NCBI RefSeq assembly: GCF_011516635.5
Contig: NZ_CP096255.1
Location: forward strand, 5,392,501 to 5,456,500
Length of the DNA: 64,000 bases
Direction: 5' to 3'
Source of the DNA: Bradyrhizobium barranii subsp. apii
Lineage (GTDB): Bacteria > Pseudomonadota > Alphaproteobacteria > Rhizobiales > Xanthobacteraceae
Positions 18,410-27,524 of this stretch are shown piece after piece; position 1 is the stretch's first letter, and the number at the start of each line of letters is the position of its first letter. Under the pieces are notes generated by a model. It did not search any database. It had not been told where the DNA came from and saw only the letters and a list, made by a program, of their open reading frames with translations. The position numbers and the translations under genes were made by a program.

Positions 18410-18684
18410 TTCATCACTGGATTGACGAGGCCGATGGAGCCGACTTGCGGTATCGGCCGCCCGCTCACCGGAGACGTCTTCAAGAGCCTCGCTGTTCTCG
18501 TCGATCCCGTGGACGATTTCGATTCGCGCTGCCGGAATTTCGGTGCCGCTTGATCGACGTGACGGACGCACAGTTACCAATCCTCATTACTTCACGAATA
18601 CGTGGGTACCCTCGCCCCGGTCTTTGAACCGGACAGACGAACCCTATCTATGCGCCGGGCGACGTGCGCCCGATAGGGAATTCG

Positions 18685-18939
18685 ATGCTGCCAACCGAGT
18701 GGACGAGAATGGCTATCGCATCTGCGGTTGCCGTGATCGCGATGTCGTATTTGGCAATCGACGCTGGCGTCGTGAACTCCAGCGTGATCACACGGCGCAT
18801 CGAGACGGCGCGGGCTTCCATTGCGGACGCGGCGGCCAGTCAGCATCAACTTGCCTTCGCTATTCAGGCCTGGGCGCGTCCAAGCCGCCAGAAGGCGGAC
18901 TCGGAGCCACATCTGGAGCACTGCCTGGCGATCGATTGA
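18685..18939 (+). CDS. Small hypothetical membrane protein
   Basis: 84 residues from the ATG at 18685. One clear hydrophobic segment (MAIASAVAVIAMSYLAIDAGVV) is followed by an alanine-rich amphipathic stretch (RRIETARASIADAAASQ). Codon use is plausible for the genome. I do not recognise the family and no ribosome site is strong, so it could be spurious. Confidence 0.4.
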   Translation: MLPTEWTRMAIASAVAVIAMSYLAIDAGVVNSSVITRRIETARASIADAAASQHQLAFAIQAWARPSRQKADSEPHLEHCLAID

Positions 18940-19086
18940 GTCAGGCGCAGCACCAGATCAGCCGACGCCTAAGCGGCCTTTCTTTTGTTCACGGTCCGAC
19001 TCCGCTTCGTTCCAAAAGCACGAATCGTCATCGCAAAAATCGGCAGCGCGCATTCATTAATGCCGCGTTTCGCTGGCTCGGTTCGT

Positions 19087-19305
19087 TCATGCATCCGAGG
19101 TCACGAGCACGGGCCGCAATCGGTACGCATCGATCGCGGCGTTCGACAGCAGCAGCCTGCGCCGCTCGCCGCGCAGCATCAACCGGTCGATCCTGTTCAG
19201 GATGAAGCGGGCTGAATCATTGGGCTCACCGGTGAGCAGGCCGGATTGGTCGAGATATTTCCAGGCGATCTCGAAAGACTGCGCGCGCAATTCGGGGTCT
19301 GTCAT
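19087..19305 (-). CDS. Small conserved hypothetical protein (72 aa)
   Basis: Begins MTDPELRAQSFEIAWKYL and continues with GEPNDSARFILNRIDRLMLRGERRRL. It is a soluble, helical, charged protein. The composition resembles short proteins common in Bradyrhizobium. The frame extends upstream, but the ATG at 19305 is where protein-like composition begins. Function unknown. Confidence 0.6.
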   Translation of the reverse strand: MTDPELRAQSFEIAWKYLDQSGLLTGEPNDSARFILNRIDRLMLRGERRRLLLSNAAIDAYRLRPVLVTSDA

Positions 19306-19572
19306 AGCCGGCCAACGTCGACGGGGAACGGATGTTCCTAACCGCGCAACGTCAGTCGCAGCGAACCACGGCGCGACGAAATGCGTAGCGCCGCGAACGA
19401 GATCACGACCAGCACGCTGGCTGCAACGAAATGGAGTGCTGCCGACCCGCCAGCCCCGGTCGGCTTTGAAGGGCCCCGTGCTTGTCCCCCCGAGCACGGG
19501 GCTTTCTCATGCAGGCCAACCAGCGTCCCGACCTCGGCCGGCCATTGACGCGAGATCTCGCCGAGGATGCGA

Positions 19573-19725
19573 TTAGTCCGTCTGCTCGTCGCGCCGGTCG
19601 CGGGCGAGCTGATGCCAGGCCAGAGCCAGTTGGATCAGTCTCTGCCGGTCGGCGCCGTCGGCGGACGCCGCGGCCCGCTTCATCGCCGCCTCGGCTTCGT
19701 GCTGTGGGTCGTACTTGGGGCACAT
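19573..19725 (-). CDS. Small hypothetical protein (50 aa)
   Basis: Begins MCPKYDPQHEAEAAMKRAA and is followed by DRQRLIQLALAWHQLARDRRDEQ. It is a helical, highly charged short protein. Bradyrhizobium genomes carry many similar proteins of this size. Longer in-frame extension upstream is not protein-like. Function unknown. Confidence 0.58.
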   Translation of the reverse strand: MCPKYDPQHEAEAAMKRAAASADGADRQRLIQLALAWHQLARDRRDEQTD

Positions 19726-19913
19726 GAGGCCGAACCTAACCGACCGATATGGACGGACCGATGGCAATTTCGTCCGTATGAATGCGGGGTGGCTTCGCGT
19801 CGTCCGAACCCACCCTGACGCATCTGTGAACTGCGTCACAGCCTGCAACCGGCGTCTCGGCTAAACAGAACTCAACCGCTCGCACCACCGCGAGAGGGCA
19901 TGGGTGGTCCATC

Positions 19914-20072
19914 ATGACACAGGAAGCAGCAGCCGAGGCTCACGTCCCGACACGACGCGCAAGGCCCGACCTGTTCGGCGCCACGTTTCTTGCCACCATC
20001 GGTATCGTGATGCTGGCCTGGATCGCAGGCCTGGTCTGGGCCGCGATCGCGTTCTTCAACTGGCTGGTGTGA
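19914..20072 (+). CDS. Tryptophan-tailed single-helix microprotein (52 aa)
   Basis: Begins MTQEAAAEAHVPTRRARPDLF with a soluble N-terminus of about 22 residues, then one membrane helix running to the very C-terminus, which contains MLAWIAGLVWAAIAFFNWLV. It has the same architecture as the product at 42184-42345 (MLGWICALAWIAWRLVDWLWF). A GAGAGGG stretch lies upstream. Function unknown; probably a small inner-membrane protein. Confidence 0.6.
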   Translation: MTQEAAAEAHVPTRRARPDLFGATFLATIGIVMLAWIAGLVWAAIAFFNWLV

Positions 20073-20123
20073 CGCGCGAAGCGATCAGTATCGCGTCAGC
20101 AAACAATACGTGCCCAGACAAAA

Positions 20124-20153
20124 GGAGGCGGGCCTGCGCCCGCCTCCTTGTTT
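20124..20153. terminator. Strong bidirectional terminator
   Basis: The stem GGAGGCGGG (20124-20132) pairs with CCCGCCTCC (20139-20147) around a 6-base loop. It is followed by TTGTTT on the plus strand and TTTTGTCT on the minus strand. It lies between the convergent genes ending at 20072 and 20172. Confidence 0.65.
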
Positions 20154-20171
20154 CAGACCTTGCCTGAAGCC

Positions 20172-20954
20172 TCAGTAACACGCGCGAGGATCGGCCTGCA
20201 CATACTGGCCGCTCGGATAGCGGTAGTAGCAATTGCCCTGGGCGAAATAATAGCCGGGCCGCGAGGCAGCCGTGGCGCCGGCGATCGCGCCGGTGGCGCC
20301 GCCGATCACGGCACCCGCGGCCGCGCCCGAGGCGTTGCCCGAGATCAGGCCGCCCAGCACGCCGCCGACGATGGCGCCGCCAAGTGCGCTTGCGCCGGGA
20401 TCAGCCGGTGGCGGAGGCGGCGGCGGTTCGTAGGCGATGGGAGGCGGCGCCGGAGCATAGGCCACCGGCATGTCGTCGAAGTAATCCTCGGAGATGTAGG
20501 CCGGCGGGCCGGCCATCCGCTGCGGATAATAGTACCAGACGCCGCCGACGTCCCACCACCAGCCGGAGCGGCCGTTGCGGACCTCGTGGCGCCAGCGCCC
20601 GCCATCCCAGGCGCGATTGCCGCGATAGGCGTGTCCGCCCCAGTCGCGCTCCGGTGCGGGGCCCCTGGCGTAATTGCGTCCGGGCGGCGGGCCGCCTGCT
20701 CCGTGCGGGCCGGGACCGGGGCCGCCGGCGTGGGGCTGGCCGCCGGGCTGTTGCGCGGGCCGGGCCGCCTGCTGCGGCGGGGGGCCCTTGCGCATGTTCT
20801 GATTGTTCTGGGGCGGCGCGCCCGCGCCGGGCCCCGCAGGCGTCTGGGCCTGGGGTCTTGGCGGCAATGAGTCCTGTGCCTGCGCCGAAAGCGCGACAAG
20901 GGACATGGCCGAAACCAAGGGAATAATGATCTTCATGCGACTGGACGCACTCAT
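20172..20954 (-). CDS. Secreted proline-rich protein with C-terminal glycine-zipper domain
   Basis: 260 residues. The signal peptide is near residues 7-26 (MKIIIPLVSAMSLVALSAQA). Next comes a long low-complexity Pro/Gly/Gln region, then a Trp/Tyr-rich segment (GWWWDVGGVWYYYPQ), a PPPPPPP linker, and a glycine-zipper of small residues (GGAIVGGVLGGLISGN...GAVIGGATGAIAG), ending in a Cys-containing tail (NCYYRYPSGQYV...DPRACY). The start at 20954 is chosen for the AGGGGG ribosome site; an ATG at 20936 is also possible. Related proteins are outer-membrane or periplasmic; the exact role is unknown. Confidence 0.8.
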   Translation of the reverse strand: MSASSRMKIIIPLVSAMSLVALSAQAQDSLPPRPQAQTPAGPGAGAPPQNNQNMRKGPPPQQAARPAQQPGGQPHAGGPGPGPHGAGGPPPGRNYARGPAPERDWGGHAYRGNRAWDGGRWRHEVRNGRSGWWWDVGGVWYYYPQRMAGPPAYISEDYFDDMPVAYAPAPPPIAYEPPPPPPPADPGASALGGAIVGGVLGGLISGNASGAAAGAVIGGATGAIAGATAASRPGYYFAQGNCYYRYPSGQYVQADPRACY

Positions 20955-21127
20955 GCGTGCTTGACCCCCTACTCTCGCGATTGCCGTGGTGCCTAGCGCG
21001 ATAGACGATTCGCCTCGCGCCTGGCTGATGCCGGCGGACATAACTGACCTGCTTTGGTCAGCTAAGTCCCGTTACAAATGATTAAGATCACGGCAATTTT
21101 CGGCCCTGGGGGCGCGGCGGAACCGTT

Positions 21128-21352
21128 CTAGCGCGCCGGCTCGATCACATTGCAGTTGGTCCGCCCCGACATCAGGCAGTCCTGCATCTTGCTGGCCGCG
21201 GTGAGATCGCGGGCGAGCCACCAGCCGACACCGAGGATCACGAGCGCGATGATCAATCCGGCAATCGCGCCGCGACGGTTGTCGCCGGATTGAGGTTTTG
21301 CGAGGGATTTGGGCTTTTTGCCCGGTTCGGGCTTGGACTCAGACTTGGACAT
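21128..21352 (-). CDS. Small single-pass membrane protein (74 aa)
   Basis: A lysine/serine/proline-rich N-terminus (MSKSESKPEPGKKPKSLAKP) leads to one helix (GAIAGLIIALVILGVGWWLA) and a short C-terminal tail with two cysteines (QDCLMSGRTNCNVI), probably periplasmic. It resembles a small protein frequent in Bradyrhizobium. Function unknown. Confidence 0.62.
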   Translation of the reverse strand: MSKSESKPEPGKKPKSLAKPQSGDNRRGAIAGLIIALVILGVGWWLARDLTAASKMQDCLMSGRTNCNVIEPAR

Positions 21353-21420
21353 GACTGGCCGATCGCAGGGGTGAGCCGGCTTTACCACCTCTGCGACGTC
21401 GCGTCACATCCCTCGATCGT

Positions 21421-21648
21421 TCAGCCCCGGGTCTGCCGGATCGCATCCTTGCGCGAGGTTTCGACCGCCGGTGTGGCCCGCGGTGCGCAGGTCGTCAGCA
21501 AGAATGCGGTCTGGGTGCATTCCCAATCCGCGCCGAGGACGGCACTTTCGATCGGCTTCGGGCGGGCGAGCAACAGTGCGACGCCAGCCAAGGCGACCAC
21601 CGCGACGGCGATCGCGAGCGCCTTCGGGCTCAGTCTTGAGATCATCAT
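21421..21648 (-). CDS. Small membrane-anchored protein (75 aa)
   Basis: The N-terminal helix is LAIAVAVVALAGVALLLA, followed by a short tail with two cysteines (DWECTQTAFLLTTCAP). The layout is like that of the gene at 21128-21352, in the same orientation 68 bp away, so they may be co-transcribed. It begins with two consecutive ATG codons. Function unknown. Confidence 0.55.
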   Translation of the reverse strand: MMISRLSPKALAIAVAVVALAGVALLLARPKPIESAVLGADWECTQTAFLLTTCAPRATPAVETSRKDAIRQTRG

Positions 21649-21911
21649 GCCCGTGCTCCGTCTCGTACCGGGCGGACGCTAGGCGCCGCTCCGTGTGGTC
21701 CTCTATGAAGGACATCACAATTCGGCAGTTTTTCCGGGCTACGAGAGATCGTCGGGGCTGGCGATTTTTCGTCTACCTGATCGGCTGCGATTATGGGTGG
21801 CTTCGCGACGCGCGCCGATGTACACGCTTCTGCGTCGCGTGGTGCCTGCTATGCCCAGCCGACGTACCAACAGTCACCGATGTAGGATTGAAAGCGAGGA
21901 AGGCAAGGCCC

Positions 21912-22259
21912 GTGAGTGGATTTAGGGAACCCGGGTTTTCAGACCGGCAAAAGGCGGCGCAGGAAGCGCGCAAAAATCTTTTGAACAAATTCAAGTCGCA
22001 GCCCGGGCTGGATGATCCGGCGGTGGCGGCACGTCGTGCTGAGCGCGAGGCGCTCGCGGCCAAGCGCGCAGAGGCAAAGGCCGCGCGCGAAGCCGAGAAG
22101 GCCGAGCAGAAGCGTATTGCGGAAGAAGCTGCAGCGGCCGAAGCCGCGCGTATCGCCCGCGAAGCGGAAGAAGCGATCGCCAAGCAGGCTGAAGTCGAGG
22201 CCGAGCAAAAGGCCAAGCGCGACGCCCGCTACGCTGCCCGAAAGGCCAAGCGGAAGTAA
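21912..22259 (+). CDS. DUF6481-type coiled-coil protein
   Basis: 115 residues from a GTG at 21912 preceded by a GAGGAAGG site. The N-terminus SGFREPGFSDRQKAAQEARK and the LDDPAVAARRAERE block match DUF6481. The remainder is a long Ala/Glu/Lys/Arg coiled coil. Codons upstream in the same frame do not look coding. Function of the family is unknown. Confidence 0.75.
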   Translation: MSGFREPGFSDRQKAAQEARKNLLNKFKSQPGLDDPAVAARRAEREALAAKRAEAKAAREAEKAEQKRIAEEAAAAEAARIAREAEEAIAKQAEVEAEQKAKRDARYAARKAKRK

Positions 22260-22396
22260 CGTTCGCAAGTCACGTTCAACTCACGTCGCGTTCAAGTGAA
22301 GTTGAACTGAAACATCGCTGGGGGCGGTCCATGTGACCGCCCTCGGACTTCCAAGCGCGCGTCTGCCTTCGCAGACGCCGCGACGACGGCGGAAGA

Positions 22397-22639
22397 TCAG
22401 TTCTTCTTCATCATCCCGTCGTCTTTCTTCATCCCGTCCTTCGACATGTGGTCCTTCTTCATGCCGTCGTCCTTGGACATGGTGTCCTTCTTCATGCCGT
22501 CCTTGGACATCGTGTCCTTCTTCATCATGCCGTCGTCCTTGCCCATCTTGTCCTGGGCAAAAGCGGCCGGCGACAGCGCGAGGCCAAGCGACAGAGCGGC
22601 AGCCGAGACGCCGAGCACGATGCGGGTGCGAATGGTCAT
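22397..22639 (-). CDS. Pentapeptide MXKDX repeat protein
   Basis: 80 residues with signal peptide MTIRTRIVLGVSAAALSLGL ending around AFA-QDK. The rest is repeats of the form M-x-K-D-x (KDGMKKDTMSKD and variants). It fits the exported MXKDX repeat family, rich in Met, Lys and Asp. Metal binding is a guess from composition. The DNA itself is repetitive across 22400-22540, so length variation between strains is likely. Confidence 0.82.
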   Translation of the reverse strand: MTIRTRIVLGVSAAALSLGLALSPAAFAQDKMGKDDGMMKKDTMSKDGMKKDTMSKDDGMKKDHMSKDGMKKDDGMMKKN

Positions 22640-22936
22640 GAGTGATTTCCCTTCGAGATGGTGTTTGTCAGCGACGGACGCCGCTATCTGATCTCGACGG
22701 ATTGCCCGCTGGCGTTGTTACGCGCCCACTGACAAAATTTCTGCGGGCCGGCTGCGAGGATGTTCCGTGTGCACTGCAGCAAGGCCGGCACTTGCCCCGG
22801 CATTCGGTCTCGAACTATCAGATGAGAGAATATTGGGTGAGAGACCGGCTAGGATGGACCTATGCGCTGGTCTCAAGGACCCAGCCCACCTCACACCAAA
22901 CAAGAACCGGCCAAGGGCCGTCCAAGGGGATACACC

Positions 22937-23959
22937 ATGCTCACGCGCCGTCATCTGATCGCGACCGCCGTCGCCGCACCCGCCATTCTTCGCTTCGGCA
23001 CTGGTACCGCGCATGCCGCGACCACGCTGAAGATCTCGCATCAATTCCCGGGAGGGACCATCGACAAGGGCGACTTCCGCGACCGGCTCTGCCGCATGTT
23101 CGCGGCTGAAGTCGCCAAGCGCAGCAAAGGCGACATCGCCGCGGAAATCTATCCGAACTCCTCGCTGATCAAGACCAACGCGCAGTTCTCCGCGATGCGC
23201 AAGGGCGCGCTCGACATCAGCCTCTATCCGATGCCTTACGCCGGTGGCGAGCTGCCGGAGACCAATATCGGCCTGATGCCGGGCCTCGTGACCACCTACG
23301 ACCAGGGCATGCGCTGGAAGAAGGCGCCGGTCGGCAAGGCGCTGACCGACTTCCTCGCCGACAAGGGCATCATCCTGCTCACCTGGGTGTGGCAGGCCGG
23401 CGGCGTCGCCAGCCGCTCCAAGCCGATCGTCGCTCCTGAAGATGCCAAGGGCATGAAGGTGCGCGGCGGCTCGCGCGAAATGGACATGGTGCTCCAGACC
23501 GCCGGCGCCTCGGTGCTCTCGGTGCCGTCGAACGAAATCTACGCGGCGATGCAGACCGGCGCCTGCGATGCCGGCATCACCTCCTCGACCAGCCTGATCT
23601 CGTTCCGGCTCGAAGAGGTCGCGAAGTCGCTGACCTCCGGTGCGGGTGCCTCCTACTGGTTCATGCTCGAGCCGCTGATGATGTCGAAGGCGATCTTCGA
23701 CAAGCTGCCGAAGAACCAGCAGGACGTCCTGCTCGCGGTCGGCACCGAGCTCGAAGCCTTCGGCCGCAAGGGCGCGCAGGACGACGACGTCGAGGTCGCC
23801 AAGGTCTACGAGAAGGCCGGCGCCAAGGTCAGTGCGCTCGATGCCGCCACCGTCGGCAAATGGCGCGACATCGCCCGCGACACCGCGTGGAAGGATTACG
23901 GCGCCAAGACCGCGACCGCCGCCAACCTGCTCAAGCTCGCCTCCGACGTCGGCGCATGA
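22937..23959 (+). CDS. TRAP transporter substrate-binding protein (DctP family), system 1
   Basis: A 340-residue periplasmic receptor for an organic acid. The signal is Tat-like (LTRRHLIATAVAAPAIL). The mature part starts near TTLKISHQFPGG. The usual carboxylate-binding Arg region is GMKVRGGSREMD. The start at 22937 is set by the signal peptide. The stop overlaps the next gene's ATG (ATGA). It is first in a dctP-dctQ-dctM order. The ligand is not predictable. Confidence 0.9.
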   Translation: MLTRRHLIATAVAAPAILRFGTGTAHAATTLKISHQFPGGTIDKGDFRDRLCRMFAAEVAKRSKGDIAAEIYPNSSLIKTNAQFSAMRKGALDISLYPMPYAGGELPETNIGLMPGLVTTYDQGMRWKKAPVGKALTDFLADKGIILLTWVWQAGGVASRSKPIVAPEDAKGMKVRGGSREMDMVLQTAGASVLSVPSNEIYAAMQTGACDAGITSSTSLISFRLEEVAKSLTSGAGASYWFMLEPLMMSKAIFDKLPKNQQDVLLAVGTELEAFGRKGAQDDDVEVAKVYEKAGAKVSALDAATVGKWRDIARDTAWKDYGAKTATAANLLKLASDVGA

Positions 23960-24510
23960 GCCACGGTCCGCTTCCGGATCGTGACGACCAGGCGAACGCT
24001 GCCGCAGGGACCGGCCTTGCGGCGGCGATCGATCGCGGTCTCGCCGTCCTCAACACCATCATCGTCGTGTTCGCAGCGATCGCGCTGATCGCGGCCTGCG
24101 CCATCCTGAGCTACAGCGTGCTCAGCCGCGCCCTGTTCAAGGCCGCCAATTACTGGCAGGACGAGGCCGCCGTATTCCTCCTGGTCGGCGCCACCTTCAT
24201 GACGGCGGCCTATGTGCAGCAGAACCGCGGCCATATCGGCATCGAGGCCTTTGTCGGCCTGCTGTCGCCGCTCGCGAACCGGATCAGGCTCTGGCTGGTC
24301 GATGCTGCGACGTTCCTGTTCTGCGCCTTTTTCGCCTGGAAGTCCTGGACGCTGACCCATGAAGCCTATGTCGACGGTCAGGTCTCGAACTCGATGTGGT
24401 CGCCGCCGCTCGCCATTCCCTATTCGCTGATGGCGCTCGGGATGAGCCTGCTCTGCATCCAGATCCTCGTGCAGCTTGCGCTGCCTTTCGCAGGAGCCAG
24501 GCGTCCATGA
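23956..24510 (+). CDS. TRAP transporter small permease (DctQ family), system 1
   Basis: A 184-residue, four-helix inner-membrane protein. The family motif is in NYWQDEAAVFLLVGATFMTAA, followed by QQNRGHIGIEAF. It partners with DctM and the receptor. It overlaps both neighbours by 4 bp (ATGA), so the three genes are tightly coupled. Confidence 0.88.
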   Translation: MSHGPLPDRDDQANAAAGTGLAAAIDRGLAVLNTIIVVFAAIALIAACAILSYSVLSRALFKAANYWQDEAAVFLLVGATFMTAAYVQQNRGHIGIEAFVGLLSPLANRIRLWLVDAATFLFCAFFAWKSWTLTHEAYVDGQVSNSMWSPPLAIPYSLMALGMSLLCIQILVQLALPFAGARRP

Positions 24511-25865
24511 GCGTTTTCGGTATCGGCCTCGCCTACGGTATCGCGACGCTGGTCGTGATGTTCTCAGGCATGCCGATCGCGTTCGCGCTCGGCGCGGTCG
24601 CGGTCGTGTTCATGGGCATCTACATGCCGGCCGCGTCCCTGGATACGGTGACGCAGAACGTCTACGAGGAAATGGCCTCGATCACGCTGCTGTCGATCCC
24701 GCTCTTCATCCTGAAGGGCGCCGCGATCGGCAAATCGCGCGCCGGCCAGGATCTCTATTCGGCCCTGCATGCCTGGCTGCATCGCGTCCCCGGCGGCCTC
24801 GGCGTCGCCAACGTGTTCGCCTGCGCGCTGTTTGCGGCGATGGCGGGCTCTAGCCCTGCGACCTGCTCGGCGATCGGATCGGCCGGCATCCCCGAGATGC
24901 GCAAGCGCGGCTATTCCGGCGGATTTGCTGCCGGCATCATCGCCGCCGGCGGCACGCTCGGCATTCTGCTGCCGCCCTCGATCACCATGATCCTGTTCGC
25001 GGTCGCCGCGGAAAAATCGCTCGGCCGTCTCTTCCTCGCCGGCATCGGGCCCGGCCTGCTGCTGGTGTCCCTGTTCGGCGCCTATGCGGTGATCCGCTTC
25101 CGCCAGGAATATGCCGCGGCGCAGGCGATCTTTGAGAAAGGCGGGCCTGAGGCTGCGATCCTGGCCCGCGACGAATACACGCTGGCCGAACGCTTCAGCG
25201 TGCTGCCGCGTGTAATCCCCTTCGTGCTGCTGCTCACCGGCGTCATGATCGCCCTCTATGGTGGCTACGCGACGCCGTCGGAAACCGCCGGCCTCGGCGG
25301 CCTCCTCGCGCTGGCGCTGATCGCGGCGATCTACAGCGTGTGGCGGCCGAGCGACCTCGCCCCGATCTTGAAGTCGACGATCCGGGAATCGACCATGCTG
25401 ATGATGATCATCGGCATGTCGCTGCTCTATTCCTACGTGATGAGCTATCTGCACATCTCGCAATCGGTCGCCGAATCCATCGTCGCGATGCACCTGCCGC
25501 GCTGGGAGCTGCTGTTCGCGATCCTCGTCATGGTCGTCGTGCTCGGCTTCTTCCTGCCGCCGGTCTCCATTATTCTCATGACCGCGCCGATCATCCTGCC
25601 GCCGCTCCGCGCCGCCAATTTCGACATCATCTGGTTCGGCGTAGTCATGACCATCGTGATGGAGATGGGGCTGATCCATCCGCCGGTCGGCCTCAACATC
25701 TTCGTCATCCGCAACGTCGCGCCGGATATTCCCCTGCGCGAGGTGATCTGGGGCACCCTGCCTTTCGTGCTGCTGATGATGCTCGCGGTGCTGCTGCTGT
25801 GCTTCTTCCCGGGAATCTCGACCGGCCTGCCGGACCTGGTGATGGGGCCGGACGGGAGCAGGTAG
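24507..25865 (+). CDS. TRAP transporter large permease (DctM family), system 1
   Basis: A 452-residue, roughly twelve-helix sodium-coupled carrier. Typical DctM stretches include ITLLSIPLFILKGAAIGKS, AGSSPATCSAIGS, and GGTLGILLPPSITMILF. The C-terminal half has MEMGLIHPPVGLNIFVI. It ends just before the palindromic repeat at 25883. Confidence 0.9.
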   Translation: MSVFGIGLAYGIATLVVMFSGMPIAFALGAVAVVFMGIYMPAASLDTVTQNVYEEMASITLLSIPLFILKGAAIGKSRAGQDLYSALHAWLHRVPGGLGVANVFACALFAAMAGSSPATCSAIGSAGIPEMRKRGYSGGFAAGIIAAGGTLGILLPPSITMILFAVAAEKSLGRLFLAGIGPGLLLVSLFGAYAVIRFRQEYAAAQAIFEKGGPEAAILARDEYTLAERFSVLPRVIPFVLLLTGVMIALYGGYATPSETAGLGGLLALALIAAIYSVWRPSDLAPILKSTIRESTMLMMIIGMSLLYSYVMSYLHISQSVAESIVAMHLPRWELLFAILVMVVVLGFFLPPVSIILMTAPIILPPLRAANFDIIWFGVVMTIVMEMGLIHPPVGLNIFVIRNVAPDIPLREVIWGTLPFVLLMMLAVLLLCFFPGISTGLPDLVMGPDGSR

Positions 25866-25882
25866 AGGCGATCGCAATTGCC

Positions 25883-25973
25883 GTAGGGTGGGCAAAGGCG
25901 CGCAGCGCCGTGCCCACCATCTCTCCTCGATCCCGATAAAAGTGGTGGGCACGCTTCGCTTTGCCCACCCTAC
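25883..25973. repeat. Double-hairpin palindromic repeat, copy 1
   Basis: Outer arms GTAGGGTGGGCAAAG and CTTTGCCCACCCTAC are perfect inverted repeats at the two ends. Each half is itself a hairpin (GGTGGGCA with TGCCCACC). It fills the gap between two convergent genes (dctM ending 25865, gntR ending 25992). A second copy is at 30808-30902. It probably works as a bidirectional terminator or mRNA-end structure. Confidence 0.85.
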
Positions 25974-25991
25974 GAGCTAACCCTAAGATCT

Positions 25992-26684
25992 CTACGATTT
26001 ATCCTTCCGCCGTGACTTCGGCGCGATCGTGCTGCCGGCCACAACCTGCAACAGATCCTTGCGCACGGCCTCGATGTGCCGCTCCAGGAACCGGCAGGCC
26101 TCCTCGACCTTCTGCGCGCGGCAGAGCGCGATCAGATGGGCGTGCTCCTTTTCGGCGGTCCCCATCGCCTTGGTGTTGGAGAGCTGGAGGCGCGTGTAGC
26201 GGTCGCTGGTCTGGAGCAGTGACAGCACGATCGCGCGCGTACGCGGCTGCGGGGCGTGAACGTAGAGTGCCATGTGAAAATCGGCGTTGAGCTGGCCCCA
26301 TTCGCTGACATTACGCGCCTTGATCGCCTTCTCGAAGCTCTTGTGGATGTCATCGAGCCCGCTGAAATCATCGGCGGTGAAACGCGGCGCCGATTGCGCC
26401 AGGAGGCGTGGCTCCAGGATTCCGCGCAGGTCGAACACATCGTTGATCTCGTCCAGCGACAGCTCCGAGACGATCGCGCCCTTCTGCGGGACGATGCGCA
26501 CCAGGCCTTCGGCTTCGAGCTGGAACAGCGCTTCGCGCACCGGGATGCGACTGACGCCATAGGCCTCGCCAAGTGCGTCCTGCCGTAGCTGCGATCCGGC
26601 CGGATAGGTGCCGTCGAGGATCGCCTGCCTGAGCTGGTCGACGATCGCGGCCGACAGCGTGCGATGCTTCAGAGGCTGTTTCAT
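25992..26684 (-). CDS. GntR-family transcriptional regulator (FCD subfamily)
   Basis: 230 residues. An N-terminal winged helix (about residues 10-75) contains GTYPAGSQLRQDALGEAYGVSRIPVREAL, split here by the usual GntR signature VSRIPVREALFQLEAEG. A C-terminal FCD ligand-binding domain follows, with FHMALYVHA and the metal-site histidines near HAHLIALC and ERHIE. The start at 26684 has a GAAGG site. It lies between two TRAP operons and faces the second. The palindrome at 26840-26860 is its likely operator. FCD regulators usually repress until a small organic acid binds. Confidence 0.9.
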   Translation of the reverse strand: MKQPLKHRTLSAAIVDQLRQAILDGTYPAGSQLRQDALGEAYGVSRIPVREALFQLEAEGLVRIVPQKGAIVSELSLDEINDVFDLRGILEPRLLAQSAPRFTADDFSGLDDIHKSFEKAIKARNVSEWGQLNADFHMALYVHAPQPRTRAIVLSLLQTSDRYTRLQLSNTKAMGTAEKEHAHLIALCRAQKVEEACRFLERHIEAVRKDLLQVVAGSTIAPKSRRKDKS

Positions 26685-26829
26685 CTGACCTTCTGTTGTC
26701 CTTCCCGACTCATCCGGCCGAAGCGGTCTCTCTCTTGCATGTTGAGGGGCCCAACAAAAGTGTGCGGCCCGGCAAAAGCCAGTGCCCAGCAAAAGCGCGT
26801 CCTGCCGCCGAAATGACCGCAATCTCCGT

Positions 26830-26857
26830 TTGACACGCCAAATGTATAAATTATACA
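26830..26857 (+). promoter_or_regulatory. Sigma-70-like promoter of TRAP operon 2
   Basis: A perfect TTGACA (26830-26835) is followed after 16 bases by TATACA (26852-26857). It lies about 45 bp before the first gene of the operon. The -10 region is inside the palindromic operator. Confidence 0.7.
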
Positions 26858-26860
26858 TTT
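26840..26860. promoter_or_regulatory. Palindromic GntR/FCD operator
   Basis: Perfect 10-base arms AAATGTATAA and TTATACATTT surround a single A. The GTATA/TATAC core matches the style of FCD-type GntR operators. It covers the spacer and -10 of the promoter, so a bound regulator would block transcription. It is strikingly AT-rich against its surroundings. Confidence 0.8.
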
Positions 26861-26900
26861 GCCGATAGCACGAGATTTCTCAGGGGTCGGGGCCTCTTTC

Positions 26901-27524
26901 ATGATCGAGCAGACGATGCCGGCCACGCGCGCACTCAGCGTTCGACACATGGTCGTCCGCGCGTCCAGTGCCCTGCTCGCCGTCGAGCGCGTCGCGCTGA
27001 TGGGCCTGATGTACCTGCTCACCGGGCTGATCCTGGTGAACGTCGTCACCCGCTACGCGCGTTTCCCGATCTACTGGATCGATGAATCCGCGGTCTATTG
27101 CGTTGTCTGGCTGACCTTCGTCGGCGCCTCGGCGATGACGCGGCTGCGGCTCGATTTCGCCGTCACCATGCTGACGGAACGTCTTTCGCCGCGGCACCAG
27201 AAGATCGCAAAGGTGATCTCGACCGGCATGGTCGTCGCGTTCGGAATCGCACTGATCGTGACCTGCGTGCTCTGGATGGACCCGATTGGTCTCGCGCGCG
27301 CCGGCTTCGACGGGCGCAAGCTCGCGGCTGAGACCTTCAACTTTCTCTACACCGAGCACACCCAGACGCTGAACTGGCCGACCTGGGTGCTCTATTTGAC
27401 GCTGCCGATCTTCGCGGTCTCGATGACCATCCACGGCCTCGCCAACCTGCTGGAAGATCTCGAACTGGTCCCGCGCACGCCGCCGAAGGGCTTTGCGCTC
27501 TCCGAACTCGACGGGGTCAACTGA
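26901..27524 (+). CDS. TRAP transporter small permease (DctQ family), system 2
   Basis: A 207-residue, four-helix protein with the family region IYWIDESAVYCVVWLTFVGASAM. The ATG at 26901 is preferred; an upstream TTG at 26859 falls inside the operator. It is followed by the large permease in a TGATG overlap. It is the first gene of a Q-M-P-aldolase operon controlled by the adjacent operator. Confidence 0.88.
   Translation: MIEQTMPATRALSVRHMVVRASSALLAVERVALMGLMYLLTGLILVNVVTRYARFPIYWIDESAVYCVVWLTFVGASAMTRLRLDFAVTMLTERLSPRHQKIAKVISTGMVVAFGIALIVTCVLWMDPIGLARAGFDGRKLAAETFNFLYTEHTQTLNWPTWVLYLTLPIFAVSMTIHGLANLLEDLELVPRTPPKGFALSELDGVN

Noticed and set aside
18103..18483. 126-codon minus-strand frame over the tRNA
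   Set aside because: It overlaps tRNA-Arg and contains the familiar false peptide pattern produced by reading a tRNA backwards.
22400..22540. Regular short DNA repeats that could suggest a CRISPR array
   Set aside because: They encode the MXKDX pentapeptides in frame, have no unique spacers and no cas genes nearby.
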